The notes: a model not told the origin generated them from the sequence alone. A DNA stretch of 64,000 nt from Microbacterium sp. UFMG61 (GCF_015354505.1 NZ_JACAFP010000004.1:1-64000); one strand, 5' to 3'. Counted from the stretch's first letter, positions 8,273-15,563 are shown. Translations and numbers: made by a program.

Positions 8273-8616
8273 GCGGAGGCCTGGCCGATCGCTTTGGTGA
8301 TCGACGCGGACTGACCGCCGATCGCCTGGCTCGCGAACTGGAACCGCAGCACCGTATCGATGTTCGACAGCGTCTCGGTGTCGAGGTTCACGTTGTTTCC
8401 GTTGATCCGCGTCGGCTCGAGCGACCGTTCGACCGTGGGGGTCACAGATCCCGACCCCGAGGAGACGGCGGAGCGGAGCTCGTCTTCGAACTGCACCCGC
8501 TTGGCCTGGTAACCGGGGGTGTTGACGTTGGCGATGTTCTCGGCGATCGAGCGCTGGCGCAGCGCCAAGCCGTCGAGCGCGCTGATCAGCGCGGAAGAGG
8601 TGACCGATTCGAGCAC
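8269..8616 (-). CDS. flgB: Flagellar basal-body rod protein FlgB
   Basis: FlgB is the most proximal rod protein. From GTG 8616 the product is 115 residues: a short lead-in, then ISALDGLALRQRSIAENIANVNTPGYQAKRV, the flg_bb_rod motif. The C-terminal half has LRFQFASQAIGGQSASITKAIGQ. GTG 8616 is preferred to an in-frame ATG at 8658 because GGAG sits six bases before the GTG and the extra 14 residues do not look like FlgB. A promoter-like element lies at 8688-8716, so flgB heads the flgB-flgC-fliE-fliF-fliG operon. The stop overlaps flgC. Confidence 0.93.
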   Translation of the reverse strand: MLESVTSSALISALDGLALRQRSIAENIANVNTPGYQAKRVQFEDELRSAVSSGSGSVTPTVERSLEPTRINGNNVNLDTETLSNIDTVLRFQFASQAIGGQSASITKAIGQASA

Positions 8617-8687
8617 GGGGCACTCCGGAGGTTGGTGGAGAAGCCGATCCCTGGCCAATCGTCGAGCTATCCGTGCTCAGGTGGGAC

Positions 8688-8716
8688 TATCGCGACAGAG
8701 CGTGCGCGGCGTAACC
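8688..8716 (-). promoter_or_regulatory. Flagellar promoter-like element before flgB
   Basis: On the minus strand GGTTACG (8716-8710), 13 bases, then GTCGCGATA (8696-8688). Identical boxes and spacing occur before fliH, and GAGCACGGAT at 8678-8669 is shared at the same offset. The element lies in the 108-base gap between the flgB start and the upstream gene, so it would drive the flgB operon, leaving a leader of about 60 bases ending in GGAG. This is the best-placed of the three copies. Confidence 0.65.
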
Positions 8717-8724
8717 CCGTCGGC

Positions 8725-9006
8725 TCACCCTTCGACGTCGAGGTAGGCGGGAGTGTCGCCGGGGCTCGCGGTCGGAACGCGACGCAGCGCGGCGATCTCG
8801 CGCGCGACGTGGGCACGCGACGCGACGAGGCCGCCGATCATGAGCTGCTGGCGCGCGAGCACGGCCTCGGCTCGTTCACGAAGGTGCTCGGGGATGGGGC
8901 CTGCCGGCCTGTCGAACTCCGTCGGCTCCAGCTGCTCGTCGGCGGCGTCGAGGGCACGCTCGAACTGGTCGAGCACTGCCAGCCATGCCGTGAGGTTGTC
9001 GGGCAC
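8725..9006 (-). CDS. Small helical protein at the FliT position
   Basis: This 93-residue helical protein (VPDNLTAWLAVLDQFERALDA...) starts with GTG six bases after the fliS stop and ends just before the flgB promoter element. Many flagellar clusters carry fliT, a chaperone for FliD, directly after fliS. This protein has FliT-like size, a helical composition and a Trp/Leu/Phe-rich first helix followed by AEAVLARQQLMIGGLVASRAHVAREIAAL. No conserved motif is strong enough for a firm name. A chaperone role is inferred from position only. Confidence 0.75.
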   Translation of the reverse strand: MPDNLTAWLAVLDQFERALDAADEQLEPTEFDRPAGPIPEHLRERAEAVLARQQLMIGGLVASRAHVAREIAALRRVPTASPGDTPAYLDVEG

Positions 9007-9012
9007 GAGCGG

Positions 9013-9426
9013 TCAGGCCGATGCCGTGGCGATGCCGTGCGCAGAGCCGGTCATCGAGGCGGCGGCTTCGTGCCAGGCGTCTCGGAGCGGTGCGATGATG
9101 TCGCGGCATTCCGCGGTGATCGCCGCGTCACGATCGATGTTGGCGGTGATGAGGCGACCGGTCAGGTACGTGTAGACACCGCGCAGGTCATCAGATCCGT
9201 CCCAGACATCGGTGAGCGAGCCGTTCAGCTCGGCGACGATCCACTGCGCGTGCGTGAGGTGGGTGCCGGCGGCGATCCAGTCGCCCGCGTCCTGCGCGAC
9301 GCGCGCGCGGTCGACGTCGACCAGCAGGCGGTCGTACAGGAGGATCAGCAGACGCTCGGGCGAGGCGGATGCGACCTGCTGCTCGAGATACTGCTGCTTG
9401 GCACGGTCGAGCGAGGTGATGGGCAT
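9013..9426 (-). CDS. fliS: Flagellar export chaperone FliS
   Basis: FliS binds the C-terminal helix of flagellin and keeps it unpolymerised until export. From ATG 9426 the product is 137 residues, a normal length. The family signature is clear: DRAKQQYLEQQVASASPERLLILLYDRLL near the N-terminus, followed by ELNGSLT and YTYLTGRLITANIDRD, then a last helix with PLRDAWHEA. GGAG lies nine bases before the ATG. It follows fliD by about 40 bases and is followed by the FliT-position gene, forming a chaperone pair next to its substrates. Confidence 0.95.
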   Translation of the reverse strand: MPITSLDRAKQQYLEQQVASASPERLLILLYDRLLVDVDRARVAQDAGDWIAAGTHLTHAQWIVAELNGSLTDVWDGSDDLRGVYTYLTGRLITANIDRDAAITAECRDIIAPLRDAWHEAAASMTGSAHGIATASA

Positions 9427-9467
9427 GATTTTCGACTCCAATGCGGATGCGAGATCGGCGCGTCCGG

Positions 9468-10835
9468 TCAGGACGACGACGAGCTGGGGGTCATCGCGGC
9501 GAGCTGGCCCGTGAGCCAGGTGGACTGCGACTGCAGCTTCGAGAGCTGCACCTCGAGCTGCGCGTACGTGCGCTCGAGCGTCGCCTGGCGCTGCTCGAGC
9601 CGGATGTCCCACCGCTCGACCTGCGTCTTGAGGGTCTTGACCTCGGACTCCTGCCCGGTGATCCGGGCGGTCAGCAGCCCGTCGTACTTGTCGGAGTACT
9701 GCGTGGCGACGCCTTCGAGTCTGCTCGCCACTCCCGAGAAGAGCTCCTGGGTCGCCTCGGGGTCAGCGGCCACGGCCGCCGCGAACTTCTCGGCGTCGAA
9801 CGAGAGCACCCCCTTGTCGCTGATCGTGATCCCGATCGTCGACGGCGAGATTCCGTTCACCGGATGCTGCACGGCGTTCGCGAGCGCTGTGCGGAGGTTG
9901 CGGACGGTGCTGTCGCCGGTGAAGACACCGAGGGTGGTCGACTCTCCCACATCGCCGACCGTCGCCTTCGAGCCGTTGTCGATCCGGGTCAGCAGCGACG
10001 CGATCTCCTTGATGAAGGCCTCGGCGGTGGACGTCTGCTTCTTCTCGTCGCGGGTGACCGTCACCATGACGGGGTCTGCGCTCGGCTTCGACACCGTGAC
10101 GTCGATGCCTTCGCCCACGCTGATGGTGTTGCTCGCACTCGTCAGCGCCTGCTCTGCCGCGGTGCCCGCGAAGAGGCGCACTCGAGCGTCAGCACCCTGG
10201 GTGAGGAGGGCGGCGCCGGACTCGGACCCCATGTCGACGGACGTGCCTGCGGTGACGTCAGCCGCGGATCCTCGGTGGATGGTGAACTCGCCGGCCTCGC
10301 CCGTCTCGATGGAGGTCAGCTGGATGCGCGAGAGGGGCTTGCCGTCGGCATCCGTCCCGGCGGGGACCACCGTCGCCATGACACCGGCCTTGGCATTGTT
10401 GATCGCCTTCGCGAGATCCCGAGGCCCGGTCCCGGTCGGCGTGATCTCGACGGGCTCGCCATCGGTTCCCACCACGGTGAAGGTGCCGCCCCAGGCCGAC
10501 GATCCGGCTGCGGCGGTCACGACGGAGTGCGCGGTGGCGACGGCGTCGACGACGATGCCGGTCGAGAACGCGCTGGCCGTGGATCCTGCCGTCACCGTCA
10601 CGCTCTCCGACGAGGACGACGCGGTGAACGAGGCGGGTGAGGTCGGTGCCGCCGCGGTCTTGGCCTTGGTGACGAGGTCCTGCAGCGTCGTGTTGAGTGA
10701 CTGCAGGTTGTTGATGATCGTGTTGCGGTCGGCGATCTTGTTGGTGATCAGCGTCTTCGGGATCGCCGACACGTCCATCAGCGCCTTGATGAGCTCTTCC
10801 GTCTTGAGCCCTGATACGAGTCCGTCGAGTTTCAT
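9468..10835 (-). CDS. fliD: Flagellar hook-associated protein 2 / filament cap FliD
   Basis: FliD caps the filament tip and promotes flagellin insertion. The 455-residue protein begins MKLDGLVSGLKTEELIKALMD, matching the FliD N-terminal domain (usual GLxSGLDT variant). It has Ser/Thr-rich variable domains in the middle and the FliD_C helices near the end (GVASRLEGVATQYSD, ITGQESEVKTLKTQVERWDIRLEQRQATLERTYAQLEVQLSKLQSQSTWL). The length is typical. It starts 101 bases after the fliC stop, with a strong hairpin between them, so its expression may depend on read-through from fliC or on an unseen promoter. Confidence 0.95.
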   Translation of the reverse strand: MKLDGLVSGLKTEELIKALMDVSAIPKTLITNKIADRNTIINNLQSLNTTLQDLVTKAKTAAAPTSPASFTASSSSESVTVTAGSTASAFSTGIVVDAVATAHSVVTAAAGSSAWGGTFTVVGTDGEPVEITPTGTGPRDLAKAINNAKAGVMATVVPAGTDADGKPLSRIQLTSIETGEAGEFTIHRGSAADVTAGTSVDMGSESGAALLTQGADARVRLFAGTAAEQALTSASNTISVGEGIDVTVSKPSADPVMVTVTRDEKKQTSTAEAFIKEIASLLTRIDNGSKATVGDVGESTTLGVFTGDSTVRNLRTALANAVQHPVNGISPSTIGITISDKGVLSFDAEKFAAAVAADPEATQELFSGVASRLEGVATQYSDKYDGLLTARITGQESEVKTLKTQVERWDIRLEQRQATLERTYAQLEVQLSKLQSQSTWLTGQLAAMTPSSSSS

Positions 10836-10878
10836 CCCGGTCGTCTTCCGTGCGATGCGGTCAAGGTGTCCTACAGGA

Positions 10879-10914
10879 AGGCGCCCGGGCGGAGGTGAGT
10901 CCGCCCGGGCGCCT
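10879..10914 (-). terminator. Strong hairpin between fliC and fliD
   Basis: A perfect 15-base-pair inverted repeat (10879-10893 with 10900-10914) with a six-base loop and only C/G-rich pairs stands 23 bases after the fliC stop. The following bases are TTCCTG rather than a T run, as is common in GC-rich actinobacteria. It can act as a terminator or partial attenuator, setting a high flagellin to low cap-protein ratio, or it may protect the fliC mRNA 3' end. Confidence 0.75.
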
Positions 10915-10936
10915 GGTGCGCCTCAGGCGCAGCGAC

Positions 10937-11809
10937 TCAACGGAGCAGCTGCAGGACGCCCTGACCCGACTGGTTCGCCTGCGCGAGCATGGCGGTACCG
11001 GCCTGAGCCAGGATGTTCGAGGCGGTGTACTTGACCATCTCGGCCGCCATGTCGGTGTCGGCGATGCGGCTCTTGGCCGCACCCAGGTTCTCCGCCGAGA
11101 CCTGCAGCGAGTTGATCGTCGACTCGAAGCGGTTCTGCGCCGCACCGAGGTCCGCACGCTGCGACGAGATCGCGGTGATCGCGGTGTCGATCGCGGTGAC
11201 GGCCGCGGCCGCCTCCGTGGCCGAGTCGAACGAGAAGGCCGCAGTGACGGCATGCGTGGACGCGGCTCCGGCAGCACCGTAGGTGATGTCGGTGATCGAG
11301 GCCAGAGCGGCCTTCAGGTCACCGCGGTCGACCGCGATCTGCGACGACGCGTCTCCGTTGGCTCCGACCTGGAAGCTCAGAGCGGCGCCTCCCTTGAGCA
11401 GGTCGATGCCGTTGAAGTTCGTCGAGTCGGCGATGCGGACCAGTTCGTCGGTCAGCTGGGTGACCTCGGTCGTGATCGCGGCGCGCGAATCGGCGTTGTT
11501 CGAGTCGTTACCGGCCTGCACCGCCAGGTCACGCACACGCTGCAGGATCGAGTGCACCTCGGTGAGCGCGCCTTCTGCGGTCTGGATGACCGAGATGCCG
11601 TCCTGAGCGTTGCGGGCTGCGACGTTCAGGCCGTTGACCTGCGAGCGCAGGCCCTCGGAGATGGCGAGGCCGGCGGCGTCATCGGCAGCGCGGTTGATGC
11701 GCAGACCGCTCGAGAGCTTCTCGAGCGACTTCGAGACGTCGTTCTGGTTGACGGACAGGTTGCGGTACGCGTTGAGCGCGCCGACGTTGGTTGCGATCTG
11801 AAGACCCAT
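10937..11809 (-). CDS. fliC: Flagellin FliC
   Basis: This is the filament subunit. The 290-residue protein is a short flagellin. The N-terminal D0/D1 helices are at about 1-140 (GLQIATNVGALNAYRNLSVN, LSSGLRINRAADDAAGLAISE, ISVIQTAEGALTEVHSIL). A small variable middle follows (about 145-205), and the C-terminal D1/D0 helices end in NILAQAGTAMLAQANQSGQGVLQLLR. The ATG at 11809 has an excellent GGAGG seven bases upstream; an in-frame extension further upstream is rejected. It stands alone between a promoter-like element and a strong hairpin, as expected for a highly expressed monocistron. Confidence 0.98.
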   Translation of the reverse strand: MGLQIATNVGALNAYRNLSVNQNDVSKSLEKLSSGLRINRAADDAAGLAISEGLRSQVNGLNVAARNAQDGISVIQTAEGALTEVHSILQRVRDLAVQAGNDSNNADSRAAITTEVTQLTDELVRIADSTNFNGIDLLKGGAALSFQVGANGDASSQIAVDRGDLKAALASITDITYGAAGAASTHAVTAAFSFDSATEAAAAVTAIDTAITAISSQRADLGAAQNRFESTINSLQVSAENLGAAKSRIADTDMAAEMVKYTASNILAQAGTAMLAQANQSGQGVLQLLR

Positions 11810-11870
11810 GTTTATCCTCCGTGGTGATGGGACCGAATGCCGGCCCATCCGTGGGCCTGCACTCTCCACA

Positions 11871-11897
11871 TTCGCGACGCGCGGATCGCCCGTAACC
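11871..11897 (-). promoter_or_regulatory. Flagellar promoter-like element before fliC
   Basis: On the minus strand GGTTACG (11897-11891) is followed after 12 bases by GTCGCGAA (11878-11871), matching the elements before flgB and fliH except for one base less in the spacer and A for T in the second box. It lies 62 bases before the fliC ATG and after the sigma gene stop, so it is well placed to drive fliC. Confidence 0.6.
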
Positions 11898-11914
11898 GCG
11901 GGCGGGGAGAATTC

Positions 11915-12772
11915 TCAGACGGCGGCGAGCACGCGCGCAACCGGGGCTTGCTCCGCCGGGGCGGCGGCGCCGAACAGCGTCTCGAAGAAGTCGGACCGGG
12001 CCTTCGTCGAGCGGTCTCCGGTCGTGCCGTCCTCCCACGCCTGCATGGCCTCGCGCATCAGCGTGAGTCCCTTCGAGCGCAGCTTTGAGACGTAGGCATG
12101 GCTGACCGCGAGCTCCTCCGCGATGTCCTTCACCATGCGATCGTCGAGGTAGATGCCGCGCACCACCTGGCGCATAGCCTCGGGAAGCGCGTCGATGACC
12201 CGTGCGAGCATCGTGCGCAGTTCCGACTGTTCGACAGCGTGCTCGGGCAGGATCACACTGTCGGTGAGGTCTGCCGCCTGACGCCCGGTCTCCACGTCGA
12301 AATACTCCTCGAAGCTGGTCGCCGTGCGCACCATCTCGTCGAGCTTCTGCATCTCCACGACCGCGTCGATGTCGAGTCCGGACTCCCGCGCCAGCTCTGC
12401 GGTCGTCGCGATGCGGCCGGTCCGCGCGAGTACGGCCTCGGCTGCGACACGGAGGCGCTCGATCTTGTCTCGGCTGCGTTCTCCCGCGGGGTCTGCACGA
12501 CGCATCTCCGAGAGCATCGCCCAGTTGATCTGGCTGCTCGCGAACGCACCGAAGGGAATGCCGCGAGAGGCGTCGTACGACATCGCGGCTCGGGCGAGTC
12601 CCATCCGTGCCGCCGAGAGCAGATCGTCGAGATCGACGTGCGTCGCCGAGCGCGCCTTCTCGACCGCCAGGAAGGTGGCGAGCGGCATGTTCTCGCGTGC
12701 GAGTTGTTCCGCTGTCGGAGCGACAGCCTGACCCGAGTTGGAATCAGCGAAAACATCAGAATGACGCGGCAA
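11915..12772 (-). CDS. RNA polymerase sigma factor of the FliA/WhiG (sigma-28) type
   Basis: This is an alternative sigma factor that probably drives the flagellar genes downstream. The 285-residue protein has sigma-70 region 2 (VDLDDLLSAARMGLARAAMSYD...ASSQINWAMLSEMRRADP, about 45-95). A region 3 helix pair (RTGRIATTAELARESGLDIDAVVEMQ) is at about 115-145, and region 4 (LPEAMRQVVRGIYLDDRMVKDIAEELAVSHAYVSKLRSKGL) is at about 205-250. FliA/WhiG proteins share this layout without region 1.1. The TTG start at 12772 is supported by GGAG five bases upstream. An Ala-rich tail extends past region 4. It sits just upstream of fliC at the head of the cluster. Confidence 0.85.
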   Translation of the reverse strand: MPRHSDVFADSNSGQAVAPTAEQLARENMPLATFLAVEKARSATHVDLDDLLSAARMGLARAAMSYDASRGIPFGAFASSQINWAMLSEMRRADPAGERSRDKIERLRVAAEAVLARTGRIATTAELARESGLDIDAVVEMQKLDEMVRTATSFEEYFDVETGRQAADLTDSVILPEHAVEQSELRTMLARVIDALPEAMRQVVRGIYLDDRMVKDIAEELAVSHAYVSKLRSKGLTLMREAMQAWEDGTTGDRSTKARSDFFETLFGAAAPAEQAPVARVLAAV

Positions 12773-13027
12773 TGTGACTCCGTGGCTTGTTCAACTGGTT
12801 TATCAGGAACATAGCAGGATTTACGCATATACAAGTAGAAAATTGAGACTGTTTGTCGCGTCGATGGCGCACCACAGGACTGCAGCGGCAGACGACCATC
12901 GTCAGATTCGCCTCTCGTGCGCGGCATCCTCTGCTCACTAGACTCGACGCGTCACTGCACAGGACGATCATCGACGGGATCCTCGGTCGGCGGAATGAGC
13001 AGTGCGGACCGACGAAAGAGGACGACG
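12773..13027. promoter_or_regulatory. Divergent intergenic region, AT-rich half next to the sigma gene
   Basis: This is the 255-base gap between the sigma gene (minus) and the molybdoenzyme operon (plus). About 80 bases near 12785-12850 are clearly AT-rich against the surrounding sequence. On the minus strand TTGTAT is followed after 15 bases by TATGTT, a possible housekeeping promoter for the sigma gene. On the plus strand TAGACT at 12939-12944 could be the -10 for the operon starting at 13028, leaving a leader of about 75 bases. The flagellar element is not present here. Confidence 0.45.
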
Positions 13028-13618
13028 ATGGCAGTGATCTCCCGCGGGTTCGGCGCACGCCGCAGAGAGTCCGACGACCGGCTTCCGCCGGGCCAGTACC
13101 TCACCGAGGACTTCCCCGTCCTCTCCGCCGGCCCCACACCTCGGGTCACGACCGATACCTGGGAGTTCGCGGTGGTCGGGCTCGACGGGATCCGGCGGAC
13201 GTGGTCGTGGGAGGAGCTGCATGCGCTCCCGGTCGACACGATCACCACCGACATCCACTGCGTGACTCGCTGGTCCAAGCTCGGCACACAGTGGCGCGGC
13301 GTCTCGCTGGACCATCTGCTCGCGGATGCCGGTGACGGCGACTTCACCCGCGTCTTCTCATACGGCGGATACACGACCAACGTCCCGCGCGCCGATCTGA
13401 CGAACGGCAGGGCATGGATCGCTTTCGAGTTCGAGGGCGAACCACTCGGAGCCGAGCACGGCGGGCCCGCGCGTCTTCTCGTTCCGCATCTGTACTTCTG
13501 GAAGTCGGCCAAATGGGTCCATGGCCTCGATCTCCTCGAGAACGACGAACCGGGGTTCTGGGAGCAGAACGGCTACAACATGTACGGCGACCCCTGGAAA
13601 GAGGAGCGGTACTGGTGA
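13028..13618 (+). CDS. Small sulfite-oxidase-like molybdopterin oxidoreductase
   Basis: This is a cofactor-binding enzyme of the sulfite oxidase superfamily (Oxidored_molyb domain only, YuiH-like). At 196 residues it lacks the C-terminal dimerisation domain of true sulfite oxidase. The molybdenum-ligand cysteine is C78 in TDIHCVTRWSK, followed by WRGVSLDHLL, SYGGYTTNVPRADL and GPARLLVPHLYFWKSAKWVHGLDLL, all typical. No Tat signal is seen, so a cytoplasmic location is likely. The ATG has AAAGAGG seven bases upstream. The stop overlaps the flavin reductase gene as GTGA, so the two probably form an electron-transfer pair. The substrate is unknown. Confidence 0.88.
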   Translation: MAVISRGFGARRRESDDRLPPGQYLTEDFPVLSAGPTPRVTTDTWEFAVVGLDGIRRTWSWEELHALPVDTITTDIHCVTRWSKLGTQWRGVSLDHLLADAGDGDFTRVFSYGGYTTNVPRADLTNGRAWIAFEFEGEPLGAEHGGPARLLVPHLYFWKSAKWVHGLDLLENDEPGFWEQNGYNMYGDPWKEERYW

Positions 13619-14340
13619 CGACCGCGTCACCGTGGCTGGTCGCCCGTGTCGCTGAGGTGCGACAGTCCACGCCTCACGGTCGAGTGCTTCGTCTCGCCGT
13701 CGACGGGTGGCCCGGGAACCTCGCGGGACAGCACGTCGACGTGCGCCTCACGGCTGAAGACGGCTATCAGGCCGTGCGCTCGTATTCGCTGGCCTCATCC
13801 GGCGACGCACCCCTGCTCGAGCTCGCCGTCGACGAGGTGCCGGACGGCGAGGTCTCCCCCTACCTCGTCGAAGATGTGCGTCCGGGCGACGAGCTCGAGG
13901 TCCGCGGACCCATCGGCGCGTATTTCGTGTGGACCCCCGAACGGCAGGAGTCCGTTCAGCTCATCGCCGGCGGGTCCGGCGTGGTACCGCTGCTCGCGAT
14001 GGCACGCGTGCACGCTCTCGCCGCAAGCGGAGCGCCGATGCGGATGCTGTATTCCGTGCGCACCCCGGACGACGCGTTCTACGCCGACGAGCTGAACGCA
14101 CTCTCCGGCGGGACCTTCGCTCTCGACTGGGCGTACACGCGCTCGTCTCCTGCCGGCTCCGCCCGCCCCGCCGGCAGGGTCGACGCCGCGACGATCGCGG
14201 CATCCACGATCCCGGCCTCAGAGAACCCGTCGGTCTACGTGTGCGGACCGACAGGCTTCGTCGAAGCGGTCGCCGACCTGCTCGTCACGGCTGGTCACTC
14301 CCCCGATCGAATCCGTACCGAGCGCTTCGGAGGTGCCTGA
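13615..14340 (+). CDS. FAD/NAD(P)-binding oxidoreductase (ferredoxin reductase type)
   Basis: This is a flavin reductase of the ferredoxin-NADP reductase fold, 241 residues. The FAD-binding barrel carries LAGQHVDVRL and RSYSLASS (RxYS motif, about 55-62). The nucleotide-binding half has IAGGSGVVPLLAMAR and the C-terminal VYVCGPTGFVEAV, with the final ERFGG. There is no 2Fe-2S domain at either end. The GTG start overlaps the molybdoenzyme stop by four bases and the gene ends one base into the DUF6510 gene (TGATG). It likely passes electrons between NAD(P)H and the upstream molybdoenzyme. Confidence 0.9.
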   Translation: MTTASPWLVARVAEVRQSTPHGRVLRLAVDGWPGNLAGQHVDVRLTAEDGYQAVRSYSLASSGDAPLLELAVDEVPDGEVSPYLVEDVRPGDELEVRGPIGAYFVWTPERQESVQLIAGGSGVVPLLAMARVHALAASGAPMRMLYSVRTPDDAFYADELNALSGGTFALDWAYTRSSPAGSARPAGRVDAATIAASTIPASENPSVYVCGPTGFVEAVADLLVTAGHSPDRIRTERFGGA

Positions 14341-14618
14341 TGCGCGCACATCACCCCGGCCATCACGAACGCGTCGACGGAAACGCCGCAGGAGGGATCC
14401 TGCTCGACATCTTCGGTCGCGACATGACGGGCGCACGAGCGGCGTGTGCGCACTGCGAGCACGAGGGCCCGCTGGCGAACGCCGTCGCCGAGGTGGACGA
14501 CGCTGGCATGATCCTCCTCTGCCGGGGGTGCGGTCGCACGCTGCTGACCGCCGTGCGCTCCGACGGCGTTCAGACACTCGTCATCGGCGGGCTCCATCGC
14601 CTGCGGTGGGGGCTGTAG
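14340..14618 (+). CDS. DUF6510 family protein
   Basis: This 92-residue protein has the DUF6510 pattern: RVDGNAAGGILLDIFGRDMTGARAACAHCEHEGPL followed by ILLCRGCGRTLLTAV. Two CxxC pairs could bind a metal (zinc ribbon). Members of this family are commonly found beside molybdoenzyme and flavin-reductase genes in Actinobacteria, as here, where it is coupled by TGATG to the reductase. The biochemical role is unknown; a metal-binding accessory to the redox pair is an inference. Confidence 0.85.
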   Translation: MRAHHPGHHERVDGNAAGGILLDIFGRDMTGARAACAHCEHEGPLANAVAEVDDAGMILLCRGCGRTLLTAVRSDGVQTLVIGGLHRLRWGL

Positions 14619-14662
14619 ATCCATGCGACGCGACTGACCGTCACTCCTGACCCGTGGTCTGC

Positions 14663-14668
14663 GATGAT
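14663..14668 (+). promoter_or_regulatory. -10-like hexamer for the gene at 14675 (leaderless type)
   Basis: GATGAT ends six bases before the ATG at 14675, the spacing expected when transcription starts at the start codon. No good ribosome site precedes this ATG. Confidence 0.35.
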
Positions 14669-14674
14669 CGGGAC

Positions 14675-15160
14675 ATGGGCACGCGACCTCGAGGCACCTG
14701 GCGACGACAGGCGGCCCGCGACGCTCAGATCGTCGACAGGCTCGATTCGACCCCCGTCGTGATCGACGGCGATGCCCACGATCTCGTGCACGATCTGCGG
14801 GAGAGCGCACGTGACGACGGCGTGCTGCTGCAGACCTTCGCGACCGCGACGGAGCCCGCTCGGGTCGTCATCCTCGCGATCGAGGGCGACGGCCGTTCGT
14901 CGCTGCTGAAGATCAACACGCTGCTCCGATCGGCTTCCGGGGCGGTGGCCGCGGATGCTCTGCGGATCGCCGTCATCCGCAGTGGTCGAGCTCGGATCGC
15001 CCCCGCGAAGCTGCAACGACTCCTTGCCTCCGAGATCCTCTTCCAGATCTCCGTGGCGGTATCGCCGCTCTCGGCCGGCACCCGCGATCGCTCTCTGCGA
15101 CAGCGCCTCGTCCTCGGCTCCCTCGATGCCGCAGGGTTCACCGTGCTCCGCGTGGGCTGA
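14675..15160 (+). CDS. Conserved hypothetical protein
   Basis: This 161-residue soluble protein is not assigned to a family. The first half is charged and hydrophilic (MGTRPRGTWRRQAARDAQIVD). The middle predicts alternating strands and helices (ARVVILAIEGDGRSSLLKINTLLRSA, ALRIAVIRSGRARIAPAKLQRLL) and the end is SLDAAGFTVLRVG. No membrane segment or signal peptide is present. The ATG at 14675 is chosen because a -10-like GATGAT sits six bases upstream and an earlier ATG at 14654 overlaps that element. It is followed by the broken GntR-type gene and tRNA-Val on the opposite strand. Confidence 0.75.
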   Translation: MGTRPRGTWRRQAARDAQIVDRLDSTPVVIDGDAHDLVHDLRESARDDGVLLQTFATATEPARVVILAIEGDGRSSLLKINTLLRSASGAVAADALRIAVIRSGRARIAPAKLQRLLASEILFQISVAVSPLSAGTRDRSLRQRLVLGSLDAAGFTVLRVG

Positions 15161-15217
15161 TCCTCCGCTGTGATTACTCTCGGTCCCCGGGTGTGATCGC
15201 GTCGACGAGCCGCTGCC

Positions 15218-15424
15218 CCCCGATGCCAGGTGGTCCGCCAGAACGGCGGCGGCGAGCTCGGCGTCGCCGGCGCCGAGTGCCTCGAGCAGCTCTTCACGCT
15301 AAGCGGCGATGACGGCGAGATCGGCATGACGCGGGCGACCGGCAAGCCATACCGCCATGTCATCGAGATCCTCGAGGAGCTCATCCGGCCGCAGACGTGA
15401 CCCTCGAGACAGGGCGAGGTCTTC
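15218..15424 (-). pseudogene. Remnant of a GntR-family regulator, FCD-domain C-terminus
   Basis: Read on the minus strand this stretch gives LRPDELLEDLDDMAVWLAGRPRHADLAVIAA, an in-frame TAG (15301-15299), then REELLEALGAGDAELAAAVLADHLASG. The second part matches the last helices of FCD ligand-binding domains of GntR regulators (usual ending: ALxAGDxxxAxxxMxxHL). The DNA-binding half is missing: the frame runs straight into tRNA-Val seven bases upstream. It therefore appears to be a truncated and stop-interrupted gene fragment. The frame continues open past the usual end, also consistent with decay. Confidence 0.55.
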
Positions 15425-15430
15425 GTGAAG

Positions 15431-15503
15431 TGGGCCCTGCCGGGATCGAACCGACGACATCCACGGTGTAAACGTGGCGCTCTACCAGCTGAGCTAAAGG
15501 CCC
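15431..15503 (-). tRNA. tRNA-Val (anticodon TAC)
   Basis: The 73-base cloverleaf reads on the minus strand: acceptor GGGCCTT pairing with AGGGCCC, D-arm TAGCTCAGCTGGTAGAGC, anticodon stem CCACG/CGTGG with loop TTTACAC (anticodon TAC, reading GTA and possibly other Val codons), and T-arm GTCGG-TTCGATC-CCGGC. The discriminator is A and the CCA end is not encoded. It stands alone, divergent from aceE, and its 3' end abuts the GntR-type gene remnant. Confidence 0.97.
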
Positions 15504-15557
15504 TGGTTCACCCAGTGTATCGGTGTCGCAGTGCGCGAGCATGTCGTGGAAGGGGGA

Positions 15558-15563
15558 TAGGCT
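15558..15563 (+). promoter_or_regulatory. Possible -10 box for aceE
   Basis: TAGGCT lies about 95 bases before the aceE start, in the gap after tRNA-Val. It fits the TANNNT -10 pattern seen repeatedly in this window. No convincing -35 is visible, so this is tentative. The remaining leader has no obvious riboswitch fold. Confidence 0.3.

Noticed and set aside
11837-12088. Small plus-strand frames antisense to the sigma gene and fliC leader
   Set aside because: There is no ribosome site, composition is shadow-like, and they cross the fliC promoter element.
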